Positions 1-7,992 of a stretch of DNA of 38,973 nt are shown here, in pieces (position 1 is the stretch's first letter; each line of letters opens with the position of its first letter). Under the pieces are notes generated by a model that was not told the DNA's origin, did no database searches, and was given only the letters and a program-made list of their open reading frames with translations. The DNA is from Streptococcus sp. HMSC072G04. Lineage in GTDB: Bacteria > Bacillota > Bacilli > Lactobacillales > Streptococcaceae. A program made the translations under genes and the position numbers. The stretch covers positions 1 through 38,973 of the forward strand of contig NZ_KV811999.1 in assembly GCF_001813295.1 (NCBI RefSeq). Reading direction: 5' to 3'.

Positions 1-46
1 TTTTCTGTCTAACTTTTGGGGTGCAGTTCAAACCTCGGTTTTTTTC
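1..46. other. Possible insertion-sequence end at the window edge
   Basis: The first bases, TCTAACTTTTGGGGTGCAGT and following, resemble the conserved ends of IS3-family elements in streptococci. This is from memory of such ends, and no transposase is visible because the window starts here. Positions 47-190 hold no gene or signal I can support; a 63-codon reading frame there has no ribosome binding site. Confidence 0.25.
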
Positions 47-191
47 TTTTTGAGAAAATTTGCTCATTTAATGAGGATTAAATTCCTCTATGATACAAGT
101 CAGCTTTGTACGTCCAGATGCTACTTCTACAAGCTGCACCATTTAGTGACTTTCAAATATATTACAATCATTTTACATTTGCAAAATATTC

Positions 192-220
192 TTGAGATAT
201 TGTTGATTTGTTGCTATAAT
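192..220 (+). promoter_or_regulatory. Promoter of first lipoprotein gene
   Basis: TTGAGA (192-197), 17-bp spacer, TATAAT (215-220), followed by AAGGAG at 240-245 before the ATG at 252. Confidence 0.7.
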
Positions 221-251
221 GGTGGTAAATCGTATCATTAAGGAGAAGATG

Positions 252-695
252 ATGAAAAATTTTAAACGTCTTTTATTAGCGCTTGTAGCTGTCTTTGCAG
301 CAGTCCTTCTTGTAGCTTGTGGCGCTAAAAGCGATAATGGAACTTATGTTTTTGAGCCAAGCAAAGAAGAGGCTATTAAAATGCTTCCAGAAGAGCTTCA
401 GGGATTGGCTGGTGATGGGTTCAATGTAAAAATTTCGATTGCTATTCAGGGGGATAAGGCTGAATACAAGAGTGAAACTGAATTTGCTGGCAATAAAAAA
501 GAAAGTAAGTATGAGTATAAAGTCGACCAAAAGGCAAAAACTATGAAATATGAAGCACAAGGCATGAAAGTAGAGCTTTCTTATGAAATTTCTAATGATG
601 TACTGACGATAAAGAAAGTTAAAAACTCTGTCGTTAGCGATAATGATTTTTTCAGCAATTACTTGAAAGTTGCTAAGTTCAAAAAAGTTAAATAA
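252..695 (+). CDS. Small lipoprotein, paralogue 1 of 3
   Basis: A 147-residue secreted lipoprotein of unknown function. The N-terminus MKNFKRLLLALVAVFAAVLL is a signal peptide ending in the lipobox LVAC, so the mature protein should be lipid-anchored on the outer face of the membrane at that Cys. The mature part starts GAKSDNGTYVFEPSK, is rich in Lys and alternating polar/hydrophobic residues (probably beta-rich), and ends in a basic tail FKKVK. The start at 252 is chosen over 249 and the in-frame 219 because AAGGAG at 240-245 lies 6 bases upstream. It is the most divergent of three tandem copies, sharing with them the signal peptide, the NGTYV motif and the tail. It has its own promoter and terminator, so it is a monocistronic unit. 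Confidence 0.85.
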   Translation: MKNFKRLLLALVAVFAAVLLVACGAKSDNGTYVFEPSKEEAIKMLPEELQGLAGDGFNVKISIAIQGDKAEYKSETEFAGNKKESKYEYKVDQKAKTMKYEAQGMKVELSYEISNDVLTIKKVKNSVVSDNDFFSNYLKVAKFKKVK

Positions 696-700
696 TAAGT

Positions 701-728
701 AAGGCAGGATTTAAATCCTGCCTTTGTA
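701..728 (+). terminator. Terminator after lipoprotein 1
   Basis: Perfect inverted repeat AAGGCAGGATTT / AAATCCTGCCTT (701-724), just after the stop codon. Confidence 0.75.
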
Positions 729-847
729 TATGTATTTATGATGATTTTATACTAGGATTCTAACTAATTCTGGATATTTTAGCGAATATCGTATAGTTTG
801 AACATAGTTATTTGAACATAGTTAAAAGATACACGTTAACAATCTCA

Positions 848-876
848 TTGCGGTGTAATGGAATTGTTGCTATAAT
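848..876 (+). promoter_or_regulatory. Promoter of second lipoprotein gene
   Basis: TTGCGG (848-853), 17-bp spacer, TATAAT (871-876). AAGGAG follows at 895-900. Confidence 0.65.
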
Positions 877-905
877 TGGAATATTCTATGTAATAAGGAG
901 AAATT

Positions 906-1358
906 ATGAAAAACGTTAAACAGATTATTTTGGCTTTCGTCGCAATTTTTGCAGCGATATTTCTTGTAGCCTGTGGTGCAAAAGGCGATAATGGAACTTA
1001 TGTTTATAAACCGACTAAAGCAGAGATGAAAAAAATTCTCAAAGATCAAGGAGCTTCCAGTTCAGATATTGATTCTCTAAATAATAAATATTCCTTGGAG
1101 TTGTCCATTGATATTAACGATTCAAAAGGATATTTAAATATTAAAACTGAGAGACCCGGTCATAAAACTGTAGATTCAACAGAAATTAAAGTTAATCAAA
1201 AGACTAAAACAATCGGTGCGCTTGAAGATAAGGGTGAGAAGGTTAGATATAAGATTAAAGGAGATACCCTGACATTGAGCTTTACAAAAGATCAAGAATC
1301 GACGAATCAATTTGCGTCGTCTCTTCTAAAAAACGCTAAATTTAAACGTACAAAATAA
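906..1358 (+). CDS. Small lipoprotein, paralogue 2 of 3
   Basis: A 150-residue lipoprotein with signal peptide and lipobox FLVAC, then GAKGDNGTYVYKPTKAE. Function unknown. It is clearly paralogous to the genes at 252 and 1467: same signal peptide style, the same NGTYVYKP block after the lipid-anchored Cys, a central K-x-NQKTKTI segment, and the same C-terminal LLKNAKFKRTK. AAGGAG ends 5 bases before the ATG. The gene is flanked by its own promoter and terminator, suggesting that each copy can be controlled separately. Confidence 0.85.
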   Translation: MKNVKQIILAFVAIFAAIFLVACGAKGDNGTYVYKPTKAEMKKILKDQGASSSDIDSLNNKYSLELSIDINDSKGYLNIKTERPGHKTVDSTEIKVNQKTKTIGALEDKGEKVRYKIKGDTLTLSFTKDQESTNQFASSLLKNAKFKRTK

Positions 1359-1365
1359 TACAAGA

Positions 1366-1394
1366 GAAGGGCAGAGAGTATCTGCTCTTTTTCT
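1366..1394 (+). terminator. Terminator after lipoprotein 2
   Basis: Stem AAGGGCAGA / TCTGCTCTT (one G-T wobble) with a GAGTA loop and a T-rich tail. Confidence 0.7.
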
Positions 1395-1407
1395 TCTTTA
1401 AAACATC

Positions 1408-1436
1408 TTGAATCGGTATTAAAATAGTGGTAAAAT
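1408..1436 (+). promoter_or_regulatory. Promoter of third lipoprotein gene
   Basis: TTGAAT (1408-1413), 17-bp spacer, TAAAAT (1431-1436). Confidence 0.55.
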
Positions 1437-1466
1437 CTGATTATAAAATACATTAGGAGATTGATT

Positions 1467-1916
1467 ATGAAAAATATTAAACGTATTCTTTTAGCTTTCG
1501 TTGCAGTTTTTGCAGCAGTCCTCTTGGTGGCATGTGGTGCCAAAAGTGATAATGGGACTTATGTCTACAAACCATCAAAAACTGAACTCAAGAAAATTCT
1601 TGAGGAGCAAGGCTTATCAGGTAGTCAATTAGAGTCTATTGGAAACGTTATTAATTTTGAAGTTTCTATTAAGATCAAAGATTCTAAAGGAACCCTCAGC
1701 ATCGCGGGTGAAGTCGCTGGTCAAAAGAATGAGCGATCTTATGATGTCAAAATCAATCAAAAAGAGAAAACAATCTCGTCAAATGATGGTAGTGGAGAAA
1801 AGATTACATACAAGGTCGATGGTGACTATTTGACATGTGATCTTTCTAAGTTAAGTAATAGCAACCAAGGGGATCTTATGATTCTTAAAAATGCTAAACT
1901 CAAACGCACAAAATAA
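1467..1916 (+). CDS. Small lipoprotein, paralogue 3 of 3
   Basis: A 149-residue lipoprotein: signal peptide MKNIKRILLAFVAVFAAVLL, lipobox LVAC, mature start GAKSDNGTYVYKPSK, C-terminal LKNAKLKRTK. The ATG at 1467 is preferred to an in-frame TTG at 1461 because AGGAG (1455-1459) lies 7 bases upstream. Function unknown. It is closer to paralogue 2 than to paralogue 1: both have KTELKKIL or AEMKKIL after the YKP motif, a serine-rich linker and an SKG(T/Y)L segment. Its terminator is followed at once by the promoter of the ABC exporter genes. Confidence 0.85.
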   Translation: MKNIKRILLAFVAVFAAVLLVACGAKSDNGTYVYKPSKTELKKILEEQGLSGSQLESIGNVINFEVSIKIKDSKGTLSIAGEVAGQKNERSYDVKINQKEKTISSNDGSGEKITYKVDGDYLTCDLSKLSNSNQGDLMILKNAKLKRTK

Positions 1917-1924
1917 TGAAAGTG

Positions 1925-1952
1925 AAGAGCGGGGAAACCTGCTCTTTTGCTT
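1925..1952 (+). terminator. Terminator after lipoprotein 3
   Basis: AAGAGCGGG / CCTGCTCTT stem (one G-T wobble), GAAA-type loop, TTT tail. Confidence 0.75.
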
Positions 1953-1978
1953 TACTTTTATGACTGGTTTGATATAAT
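1951..1978 (+). promoter_or_regulatory. Promoter of ABC exporter operon
   Basis: TATAAT at 1973-1978 with TTTACT at 1951-1956 (16-bp spacer). The transcript would start near 1985 and run through the hairpin leader at 1988-2046. Confidence 0.5.
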
Positions 1979-1987
1979 GAGACTACA

Positions 1988-2046
1988 GATGGGACTGGGG
2001 CAGGAATGATTTTCTTTGAAAATGATTTCGTCTCGCTCCCTCTTTT
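1988..2046 (+). promoter_or_regulatory. Hairpin leader, possible attenuator
   Basis: Between the promoter and the first ABC gene lies a long imperfect hairpin. Inner arms are ATTTTC / GAAAAT around a TTT loop. Outer arms run from GGGACTGGGGC to TCTCGCTCCC, with wobbles and one mismatch. CTCTTTTCTG follows, like a weak terminator tail. A leader that ends transcription unless overridden is inferred, not shown. Confidence 0.4.
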
Positions 2047-2089
2047 CTGTGTGATCAAGGTTATTATTTATGGAAAAGGAGAATCATCT

Positions 2090-3826
2090 ATGCTTTATAT
2101 TTGGTCTTACTTGAAAAAGTATCCCAAGTGGCTAGCTCTGAATCTATTTTCAGCGGTCCTGTTTGTTATTGTCAATTTGGGGTTGCCAACGATTCTAGCT
2201 CGCATGATTGATGAGGGGATTAACCCGCGTGATGTGGATCGGCTGTATTTCTGGGGCTGGGTCATGTTTGCGATTATTTTGCTTGGGATTGTGGGGCGGA
2301 TTATCTTGTCTTACGCGGTTGGTCAACTAACGACCACCATGGTCCGCGATATGCGCAATGACCTCTATGCTAAGTTACAGGAGTACTCGCATCACGAGTA
2401 TGAGCAAATCGGGGTATCGTCATTGGTCACTCGCTTAACTTCTGATGCCTTTGTTTTGATGCAGTTTGCGGATTCTATGTTGAAGATGGGGGTTATCACA
2501 CCCTTGATGATGGTTTCTAGTGTTCTCTTGATTCTTAAAACCAGTCCTTCTTTAGCGTGGATTGTAGCAGTATCTGTACCATTTCTTGCTGTCGTCGTCT
2601 GGTATGTAGCAGTTAAGACACGTCCTCTTTCTGAGAAGCAACAAAAGACACTCGACCATCTTAACCAGTTTGCGCGTGAAAATTTGACTGGACTTCGTGT
2701 GATTCGTGCCTTTGCCCGTGAAGAATTCCAAGAGGATAAATTTGCGGCTGAAAATGAAGTCTACGCAGAAAACTCGAATAAATTGTTCAAATTAACTGGT
2801 TTGACAGAACCCCTATTTGTGCAGATCATCATTGCTATGATTGTGGCGATTGTCTGGTTTGCTTTGGATCCTCTTCATGACGGTAGTTTGAAAATTGGGG
2901 ATCTGGTTGCCTTTATTGAGTATAGCTTCCACGCGCTCTTATCTTTCCTCTTTTTAGCTAATCTCTTTACTATGTATCCTCGGACTGCGGTTTCTAGCCG
3001 TCGTCTCAAGGAAATCATGGACATGCCCATTTCGATCGATCCAAATGAGAATGGTGTAACAGAAACAGCATCTCGTGGCTATTTGGAATTTGACAATGTC
3101 ACCTTTGCTTATCCAGGTGAGACAGAGAGTCCAGTTCTTCACAACATTTCCTTTCAAGCCAAACCTGGCGAAACCATTGCCTTTATCGGCTCGACCGGTT
3201 CTGGGAAATCTTCACTTGTGCAGTTGATTCCTCGATTCTATGATGTCACCCTAGGGAAGATTTTGGTCGATGGTGTGGATGTCCGTGACTACAATCTGAA
3301 AGTCCTTCGCCAAAAGATTGGTTTTATTCCGCAAAAGGCCTTGCTCTTTACGGGAACCATTGCTGAAAACCTTCGTTATGGGAAAGAAGATGCCTCTGTA
3401 CAAGAGCTAGAACAAGCAGCTGAAATTTCCCAAGCCAAGGAATTTATCGACAGCCGTGAGGAACGCTTTGATACGCATTTGGCAGAAGGTGGTAGCAACC
3501 TTTCAGGTGGTCAAAAACAACGCTTGTCTATCGCTCGTGCCGTTGTCAAAGATCCGGATATCTTTATTTTCGATGATTCCTTCTCTGCTTTGGACTACAA
3601 GACGGATGCTACTTTGCGGAAACGTCTCAAAGAAGTTACAGGAGATGCGACCGTCTTGATCGTAGCGCAACGCGTGGGAACCATTATGGATGCGGATCAA
3701 ATTATTGTCTTGGACCAAGGGGAAATCGTCGGTCGAGGAACCCACGATGAATTGATGGAAAGCAATGAGATCTATCGTGAAATCGCTAATTCGCAGCTCG
3801 ACAGTCCGTCATTAACAGAGGAATAG
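2090..3826 (+). CDS. Heterodimeric ABC exporter, subunit with degenerate catalytic site
   Basis: A 578-residue half-transporter with an N-terminal type I exporter membrane domain (about 1-310) and a C-terminal ATPase domain. Walker A is GSTGSGKSS (367-375), the signature LSGGQ (471-475), and Walker B IFIFDD. The residue after the Walker B Asp is D496 instead of the catalytic Glu, and the H-loop His is replaced by Gln (LIVAQR). These changes mark the non-catalytic half of LmrCD/TM287-288-type heterodimers, whose partner follows 13 bases downstream. The likely role is drug, peptide or lipid export; the substrate is unknown. The start at 2090 has AAAGGAG 8 bases upstream; a longer in-frame reading from 2006 runs through the leader hairpin and is rejected. 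Confidence 0.9.
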   Translation: MLYIWSYLKKYPKWLALNLFSAVLFVIVNLGLPTILARMIDEGINPRDVDRLYFWGWVMFAIILLGIVGRIILSYAVGQLTTTMVRDMRNDLYAKLQEYSHHEYEQIGVSSLVTRLTSDAFVLMQFADSMLKMGVITPLMMVSSVLLILKTSPSLAWIVAVSVPFLAVVVWYVAVKTRPLSEKQQKTLDHLNQFARENLTGLRVIRAFAREEFQEDKFAAENEVYAENSNKLFKLTGLTEPLFVQIIIAMIVAIVWFALDPLHDGSLKIGDLVAFIEYSFHALLSFLFLANLFTMYPRTAVSSRRLKEIMDMPISIDPNENGVTETASRGYLEFDNVTFAYPGETESPVLHNISFQAKPGETIAFIGSTGSGKSSLVQLIPRFYDVTLGKILVDGVDVRDYNLKVLRQKIGFIPQKALLFTGTIAENLRYGKEDASVQELEQAAEISQAKEFIDSREERFDTHLAEGGSNLSGGQKQRLSIARAVVKDPDIFIFDDSFSALDYKTDATLRKRLKEVTGDATVLIVAQRVGTIMDADQIIVLDQGEIVGRGTHDELMESNEIYREIANSQLDSPSLTEE

Positions 3827-3839
3827 AAAGGAGAAGCAG

Positions 3840-5618
3840 ATGAAACAAGAACAAAACAGTTTTTCTAGACTATGGACTTACTTGAGAGCCTATCGCTTGG
3901 AAGTTTGCTTGTCCATTTTCTTAAAAATCCTGAGTGTCGTCATGAGTGTTGTCGAACCCTTTGTTTTGGGACTTGCCATTACTGAGTTGACAAAAAATCT
4001 CATGGATATGGCAAAAGGCCTTGCGGGAGCTGGTCTTAATACCTCCTATATTGCGATCATTATGACGCTCTATCTATTCCGTGGGGTCCTCTATGAGTTG
4101 GGATCTTATTATTCCAACTATTTCATGACCAATGCTGTTCAAAAGACCGTTCAGGACATGCGAAATGATTTGTCTCATAAAATCAACCACATTCCCGTTT
4201 CTTATTTTGACCGGCATCAGTTTGGAGATTTGCTAGGACGTTTTACTAGCGATGTCGAAACCGTCTCGAATGCCTTGCAACAGTCCTTCTTACAAATCGT
4301 TAATGCCATCTTTACCTTGCTCTTTGTCATCAGCATGGTCTTATACTTAAACATCCAGCTGGGGCTAGTGGTCATCTTGTCCATTCCGATCACTTATTTC
4401 AGTGCTCGATTTATCATGAAAAAATCTCAGCCTTACTTTAAAGAGCAGGCAGATGTTTTGGGAGCAATGAACGGCTTTGTGCAAGAAAATTTAACAGGCT
4501 TTAATGTCCTTAAGCTCTACGTCCGGGAAAAATCTTCCCAGGAAGAGTTTCATGATATTACCCATCACCTTCAAAAAGTAGGATTCAAGGCTAATTTCAT
4601 TTCAGGCTTAATGATGCCGATTTTAAATGGGATTTCAGATTTGACTTATCTCATTATCGCTTTGTTTGGTGGCTTGCAAGTGTTAGCAGGTCGTTTGACT
4701 GTGGGGAATATGCAGGCCTTCGTTCAATATGTTTGGCAGATCAACCAACCGATTCAAAACTTAACCCAATTGGCAGGGCAGCTACAAAGTGCCAAGTCGT
4801 CTCTAGATCGGATTTTCCAAGTCATGGATGAACCAGATGAAGTAGCAGATGTAACAGAAACTCTCTCGGGAGATTTGACAGGGCAGGTCAGCTTTAAAAA
4901 CGTTGATTTCCAATATGTAGCGGACAAACCCTTGATTCGTGATTTCAACCTAGAAGTCAAACCAGGTGAAATGGTGGCCATTGTCGGACCGACCGGAGCA
5001 GGGAAAACAACTCTGATTAATCTGCTCATGCGCTTTTACGATGTGACTGCGGGATCGATTACAGTGGATGGTCATGATATTCGCCATCTGTCACGCCAAG
5101 ATTACCGCAAGCAATTCGGAATGGTGCTTCAGGATGCTTGGTTATATGAAGGAACCATCAAAGAAAACCTTCGCTTTGGTAACCTCGAGGCAACGGATGA
5201 AGAAATTGTTGAAGCCGCAAAAGCAGCCAATGTCGATCACTTTATCCGGACGCTTCCTGGTGGTTACAATATGGAAATGAATCAGGAGTCTAGCAATATT
5301 TCTCTTGGGCAAAAGCAACTTCTAACTATTGCGCGTGCGCTCCTTGCTGATCCTAAGATTTTGATTTTGGATGAAGCGACGTCTTCTGTCGATACGCGTT
5401 TAGAGCTCTTGATTCAAAAAGCGATGAAGAATTTGATGAAAGGGCGGACTAGCTTTGTTATTGCTCACCGCTTGTCTACCATTCAAGAAGCAGATAAAAT
5501 CCTTGTCCTCAAAGATGGCCAAATCATCGAGCAAGGAAACCACCAATCCTTGTTAGCAGATAAAGGATTCTACTATGAGCTCTACAATAGCCAATTTTCA
5601 AATAAAAAAGTGGAATAA
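3840..5618 (+). CDS. Heterodimeric ABC exporter, catalytic subunit
   Basis: A 592-residue half-transporter: six-helix membrane domain (about 1-320) and ATPase domain with Walker A GPTGAGKTT (383-391), Walker B ILILDE with the catalytic Glu (E512) and the H-loop His (IAHR, H543). Its signature is ISLGQ (487-491) rather than LSGGQ. In heterodimers the signature of one subunit pairs with the Walker sites of the other, so this altered signature would face the degenerate site of the upstream protein, leaving one consensus and one degenerate ATP site. Translation starts at the ATG at 3840 behind AAAGGAG, 13 bases after the previous stop, so the two genes are co-transcribed. The substrate is not evident. 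Confidence 0.9.
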   Translation: MKQEQNSFSRLWTYLRAYRLEVCLSIFLKILSVVMSVVEPFVLGLAITELTKNLMDMAKGLAGAGLNTSYIAIIMTLYLFRGVLYELGSYYSNYFMTNAVQKTVQDMRNDLSHKINHIPVSYFDRHQFGDLLGRFTSDVETVSNALQQSFLQIVNAIFTLLFVISMVLYLNIQLGLVVILSIPITYFSARFIMKKSQPYFKEQADVLGAMNGFVQENLTGFNVLKLYVREKSSQEEFHDITHHLQKVGFKANFISGLMMPILNGISDLTYLIIALFGGLQVLAGRLTVGNMQAFVQYVWQINQPIQNLTQLAGQLQSAKSSLDRIFQVMDEPDEVADVTETLSGDLTGQVSFKNVDFQYVADKPLIRDFNLEVKPGEMVAIVGPTGAGKTTLINLLMRFYDVTAGSITVDGHDIRHLSRQDYRKQFGMVLQDAWLYEGTIKENLRFGNLEATDEEIVEAAKAANVDHFIRTLPGGYNMEMNQESSNISLGQKQLLTIARALLADPKILILDEATSSVDTRLELLIQKAMKNLMKGRTSFVIAHRLSTIQEADKILVLKDGQIIEQGNHQSLLADKGFYYELYNSQFSNKKVE

Positions 5619-5621
5619 GCT

Positions 5622-5656
5622 AAAGAGGTTGAGACTGGATTTCTCAACCTCTTTTC
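5622..5656 (+). terminator. Terminator after ABC operon
   Basis: AAAGAGGTTGAGA / TCTCAACCTCTTT stem followed by TTTTCT. Confidence 0.85.
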
Positions 5657-5708
5657 TATATAAATCCTTTTGCAAAAAATGAAACTATTAGATCATTGCC
5701 TATCTTCA

Positions 5709-5737
5709 TTGACAGTGAGAAGGCATATCGGTATACT
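5709..5737 (+). promoter_or_regulatory. Promoter of GNAT gene
   Basis: Consensus TTGACA (5709-5714), 17-bp spacer, TATACT (5732-5737). A second TATAAT at 5741 has no matching -35. Confidence 0.75.
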
Positions 5738-5763
5738 AGGTATAATCTAATTAGGAGGCCACC

Positions 5764-6273
5764 ATGATGATTCGACCCGTTCAGCTCAGCGATGCAGCAG
5801 CTATCCGAGCGATTTACAAACCTTATGTAACAGAGACAGCCATTACCTTTGAGGTTGATGTGCCGACTGTCCAGGAATTTGAAAGACGAATCGCAAAAAC
5901 GCTGACCCAATTTCCTTATTTGGTCGCAGAAGTGGATGGGAAAGTTGTGGGGTATGCCTATGCCTCGACCTATTATGCACGCGCTGCCTATGATTGGACC
6001 ACTGAATTATCTATTTATGTCGCAAAAGAAGCGCGTGGACAAGGGATCGGATCGGCTCTTTATACTGCCTTAGAAGAGAAGTTGCAAGCACGAGGCTACT
6101 TACGCTTTCTGGCTTGTATCGCAGTGCCGAACGATGCTAGTATAGCTATGCATGAAAAGCGGGGCTATGTCCAAGTCGCTCATTTCCCAAAGATTGGCTA
6201 TAAGTTTAACAAATGGCATGATGTCGTCTGGATGCAAAAGACCATAGAAGGGCCTGTTAGGAAAATACGGTAG
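5764..6273 (+). CDS. GNAT N-acetyltransferase, phosphinothricin acetyltransferase-like
   Basis: A 169-residue acetyl-CoA-dependent N-acetyltransferase. It starts MIRPVQLSDAAAIRAIY, keeps the acetyl-CoA pyrophosphate-binding loop ARGQGIGSALY (Q/R-x-x-G-x-G) after strand TTELSIYV, and ends with the HEKRGYVQVAHFPKIGYKF block typical of the PAT/YwnH group. Members of that group acetylate phosphinothricin, methionine sulfoximine or related amino acids, but the true substrate here is unknown. AGGAGG (5753-5758) precedes two adjacent ATGs (5764, 5767); either could be used. The gene has its own promoter and no clear terminator before the cls remnant. Confidence 0.85.
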   Translation: MMIRPVQLSDAAAIRAIYKPYVTETAITFEVDVPTVQEFERRIAKTLTQFPYLVAEVDGKVVGYAYASTYYARAAYDWTTELSIYVAKEARGQGIGSALYTALEEKLQARGYLRFLACIAVPNDASIAMHEKRGYVQVAHFPKIGYKFNKWHDVVWMQKTIEGPVRKIR

Positions 6274-6402
6274 AAACCACGACAATTGTATATCACAATA
6301 GCTAATTATCCCTAGCTTTTGCATAGGATTAAACGATACTAATAAAATTACTAAGAGAGACCGGAAAGTTGTGATGGTCTCCCCTACATGAAAGGAACCT
6401 AT
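6274..6402 (+). promoter_or_regulatory. Leader of the cls gene
   Basis: A weak promoter is possible: TTGCAT (6319-6324), 18-bp spacer, TAAAAT (6343-6348). A hairpin with GAGACC / GGTCTC arms lies just before the ribosome binding site AAAGGA (6391-6396). Confidence 0.3.
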
Positions 6403-7976
6403 ATGACTCAAGTAAGCAGTGCTAGACTGTTACCCCAAAAGCCCTCCAGATGGGCTAAAATTCTACTTAACCGAAAGGTTCCTATTCTCCTGTTCTTCTT
6501 ACTGGAATTTGCCTTTCTTGTCATTTCATATCTCAGCCTACAAGAGCATTTTCCATCCATTATCTTATGGGAACACTTGTTGAGTGTCTTTACCTTCTTT
6601 TACTTGCTCAATCGTTCCATGGATTCTCGTTCCAAACTGTCCTGGGTGATTATCATTGCCCTCTTTCCAATTTTTGGGACTATCTACTTTACTTTTCGTT
6701 AGCTGATTTGGGTGTGAGACGCTTGAAGAAGCGGCTTGAGGATGCTACAGTGCAGGCTTCTGACTATCTAAGCACCGATCCAGAAGTTGCTGATTATTTA
6801 TCCCAAAGTGATCGCCAATTACAGAAATTAGCTTATTTTTTGGAGCATAGTCCAGCCCAGTTTCCTATCTACAGCAACACAGAGGTTACCTATTTTCCGC
6901 TTGGAGATGACATGCTTCCATCCTTGTTGGAGGATTTGAAAAAGGCCGAGCGTTATATCTTCATGGAATATTTCATCATTGACGAAGGGATCATGTGGGG
7001 TGAGATTTTAGCCATTTTAGAGGAGAAGGCCAATGCAGGTCTGGACGTTCGTGTCATGTTTGATGGGATGAATGAGATGACTACCTTGTCCTATGATTAT
7101 ATCGAGCGCTTGCACAAGGTTGGGATAAAAGCTCAGACCTTCTCACCAGTCAAGCCTATTCTATCAACTTATTACAATTACCGAGACCATCGAAAAATTA
7201 CAGTAATTGATGGTCAAGTTGCTTATACTGGTGGCGTTAATATCGCTGATGAGTATGTCAATAAACGAGAACGCTTTGGTCATTGGAAGGACACGGCCCT
7301 TCGCTTAGATGGTTTAGCAGTTCAAACACTGAAAGCTCTCTTTTTGACCATGTGGACAGTGATTGAAATAGAAGATAAAAGGGATATGGAACACTATCTA
7401 CAAGAAAAACCTCAGCAAAGAAAGGGCCAGGGCTTTGTACTCCCTTATGGCAATTCGCCACTAACCTACCACAAGGTTGCAGAAAATGTTTATTTACATC
7501 TTCTGAATACATCAACTAATTATGTCTATATCATGACGCCTTATTTGATTTTGGATGATGAATTGGTTCGAGCCATGACCTTTGCGGCCAGACGAGGTGT
7601 GGATGTTCGTATCATTATGCCAGGTATTCCAGATAAACAGTATGCCTTTGATATTGCGACGACCTATTTTAAATCCCTCTTGGATGCTGGCGTCCGTATT
7701 TTCCGTTATACCCCAGGCTTTGTCCGTGCTAAAGTTTATGTTTCTGATAGCCAACAAGCTGTGGTAGGAACCATTAATACAGACTACCGAAGTCTCTATC
7801 AAAATTTTGAAGATGGGGTTTTTCTCTACAAAAATCTGGAAGTGCTTCATATTGAACAAGATTTTGAGAGAACCCAGGCTCTCTCAGAGGAAGTCACTCT
7901 AGAAAGTTTATCTAAAATTCCTATGGCTCATCGTCTGGGTGGCTATCTCTTTTCTTTAATTGGGCCTTTGATGTAA
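6403..7976 (+). pseudogene. cls: Cardiolipin synthase, frameshifted and with a damaged second HKD motif
   Basis: A phospholipase-D-family cardiolipin synthase that is broken. The N-terminal membrane region (three hydrophobic segments, ending IIALFPIFGTIYFTF) is read from the ATG at 6403 (AAAGGA 6 bases upstream) and stops at TAG 6700-6702. The rest, from ADLGVRRLKKRL onward, continues in another frame to 7976. Restoring one base near 6685-6699, for example in the TTTT run, would join them. The first HKD motif is intact (HRKITVID). In the second the His is replaced by Arg: VRAKVYVSD, codon CGT at 7725-7727, where the family has H-x-K. An internal ATG at 6567 could give only the soluble part. 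Both defects point to loss of function; a sequencing error could explain the first but is less likely to explain both. Confidence 0.8.
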
Positions 7977-7992
7977 AAAAGGAGGAAATCAT

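Noticed and set aside
50..241. 63-codon frame on the plus strand
   Set aside because: No ribosome binding site, low-complexity content, and it covers the promoter of the first lipoprotein gene.
6685..6702. Programmed -1 frameshift joining the two parts of cls
   Set aside because: No X-XXY-YYZ slippery heptamer, only a TTTT run, and no strong downstream hairpin was seen. Together with the lost HKD His, decay is simpler.
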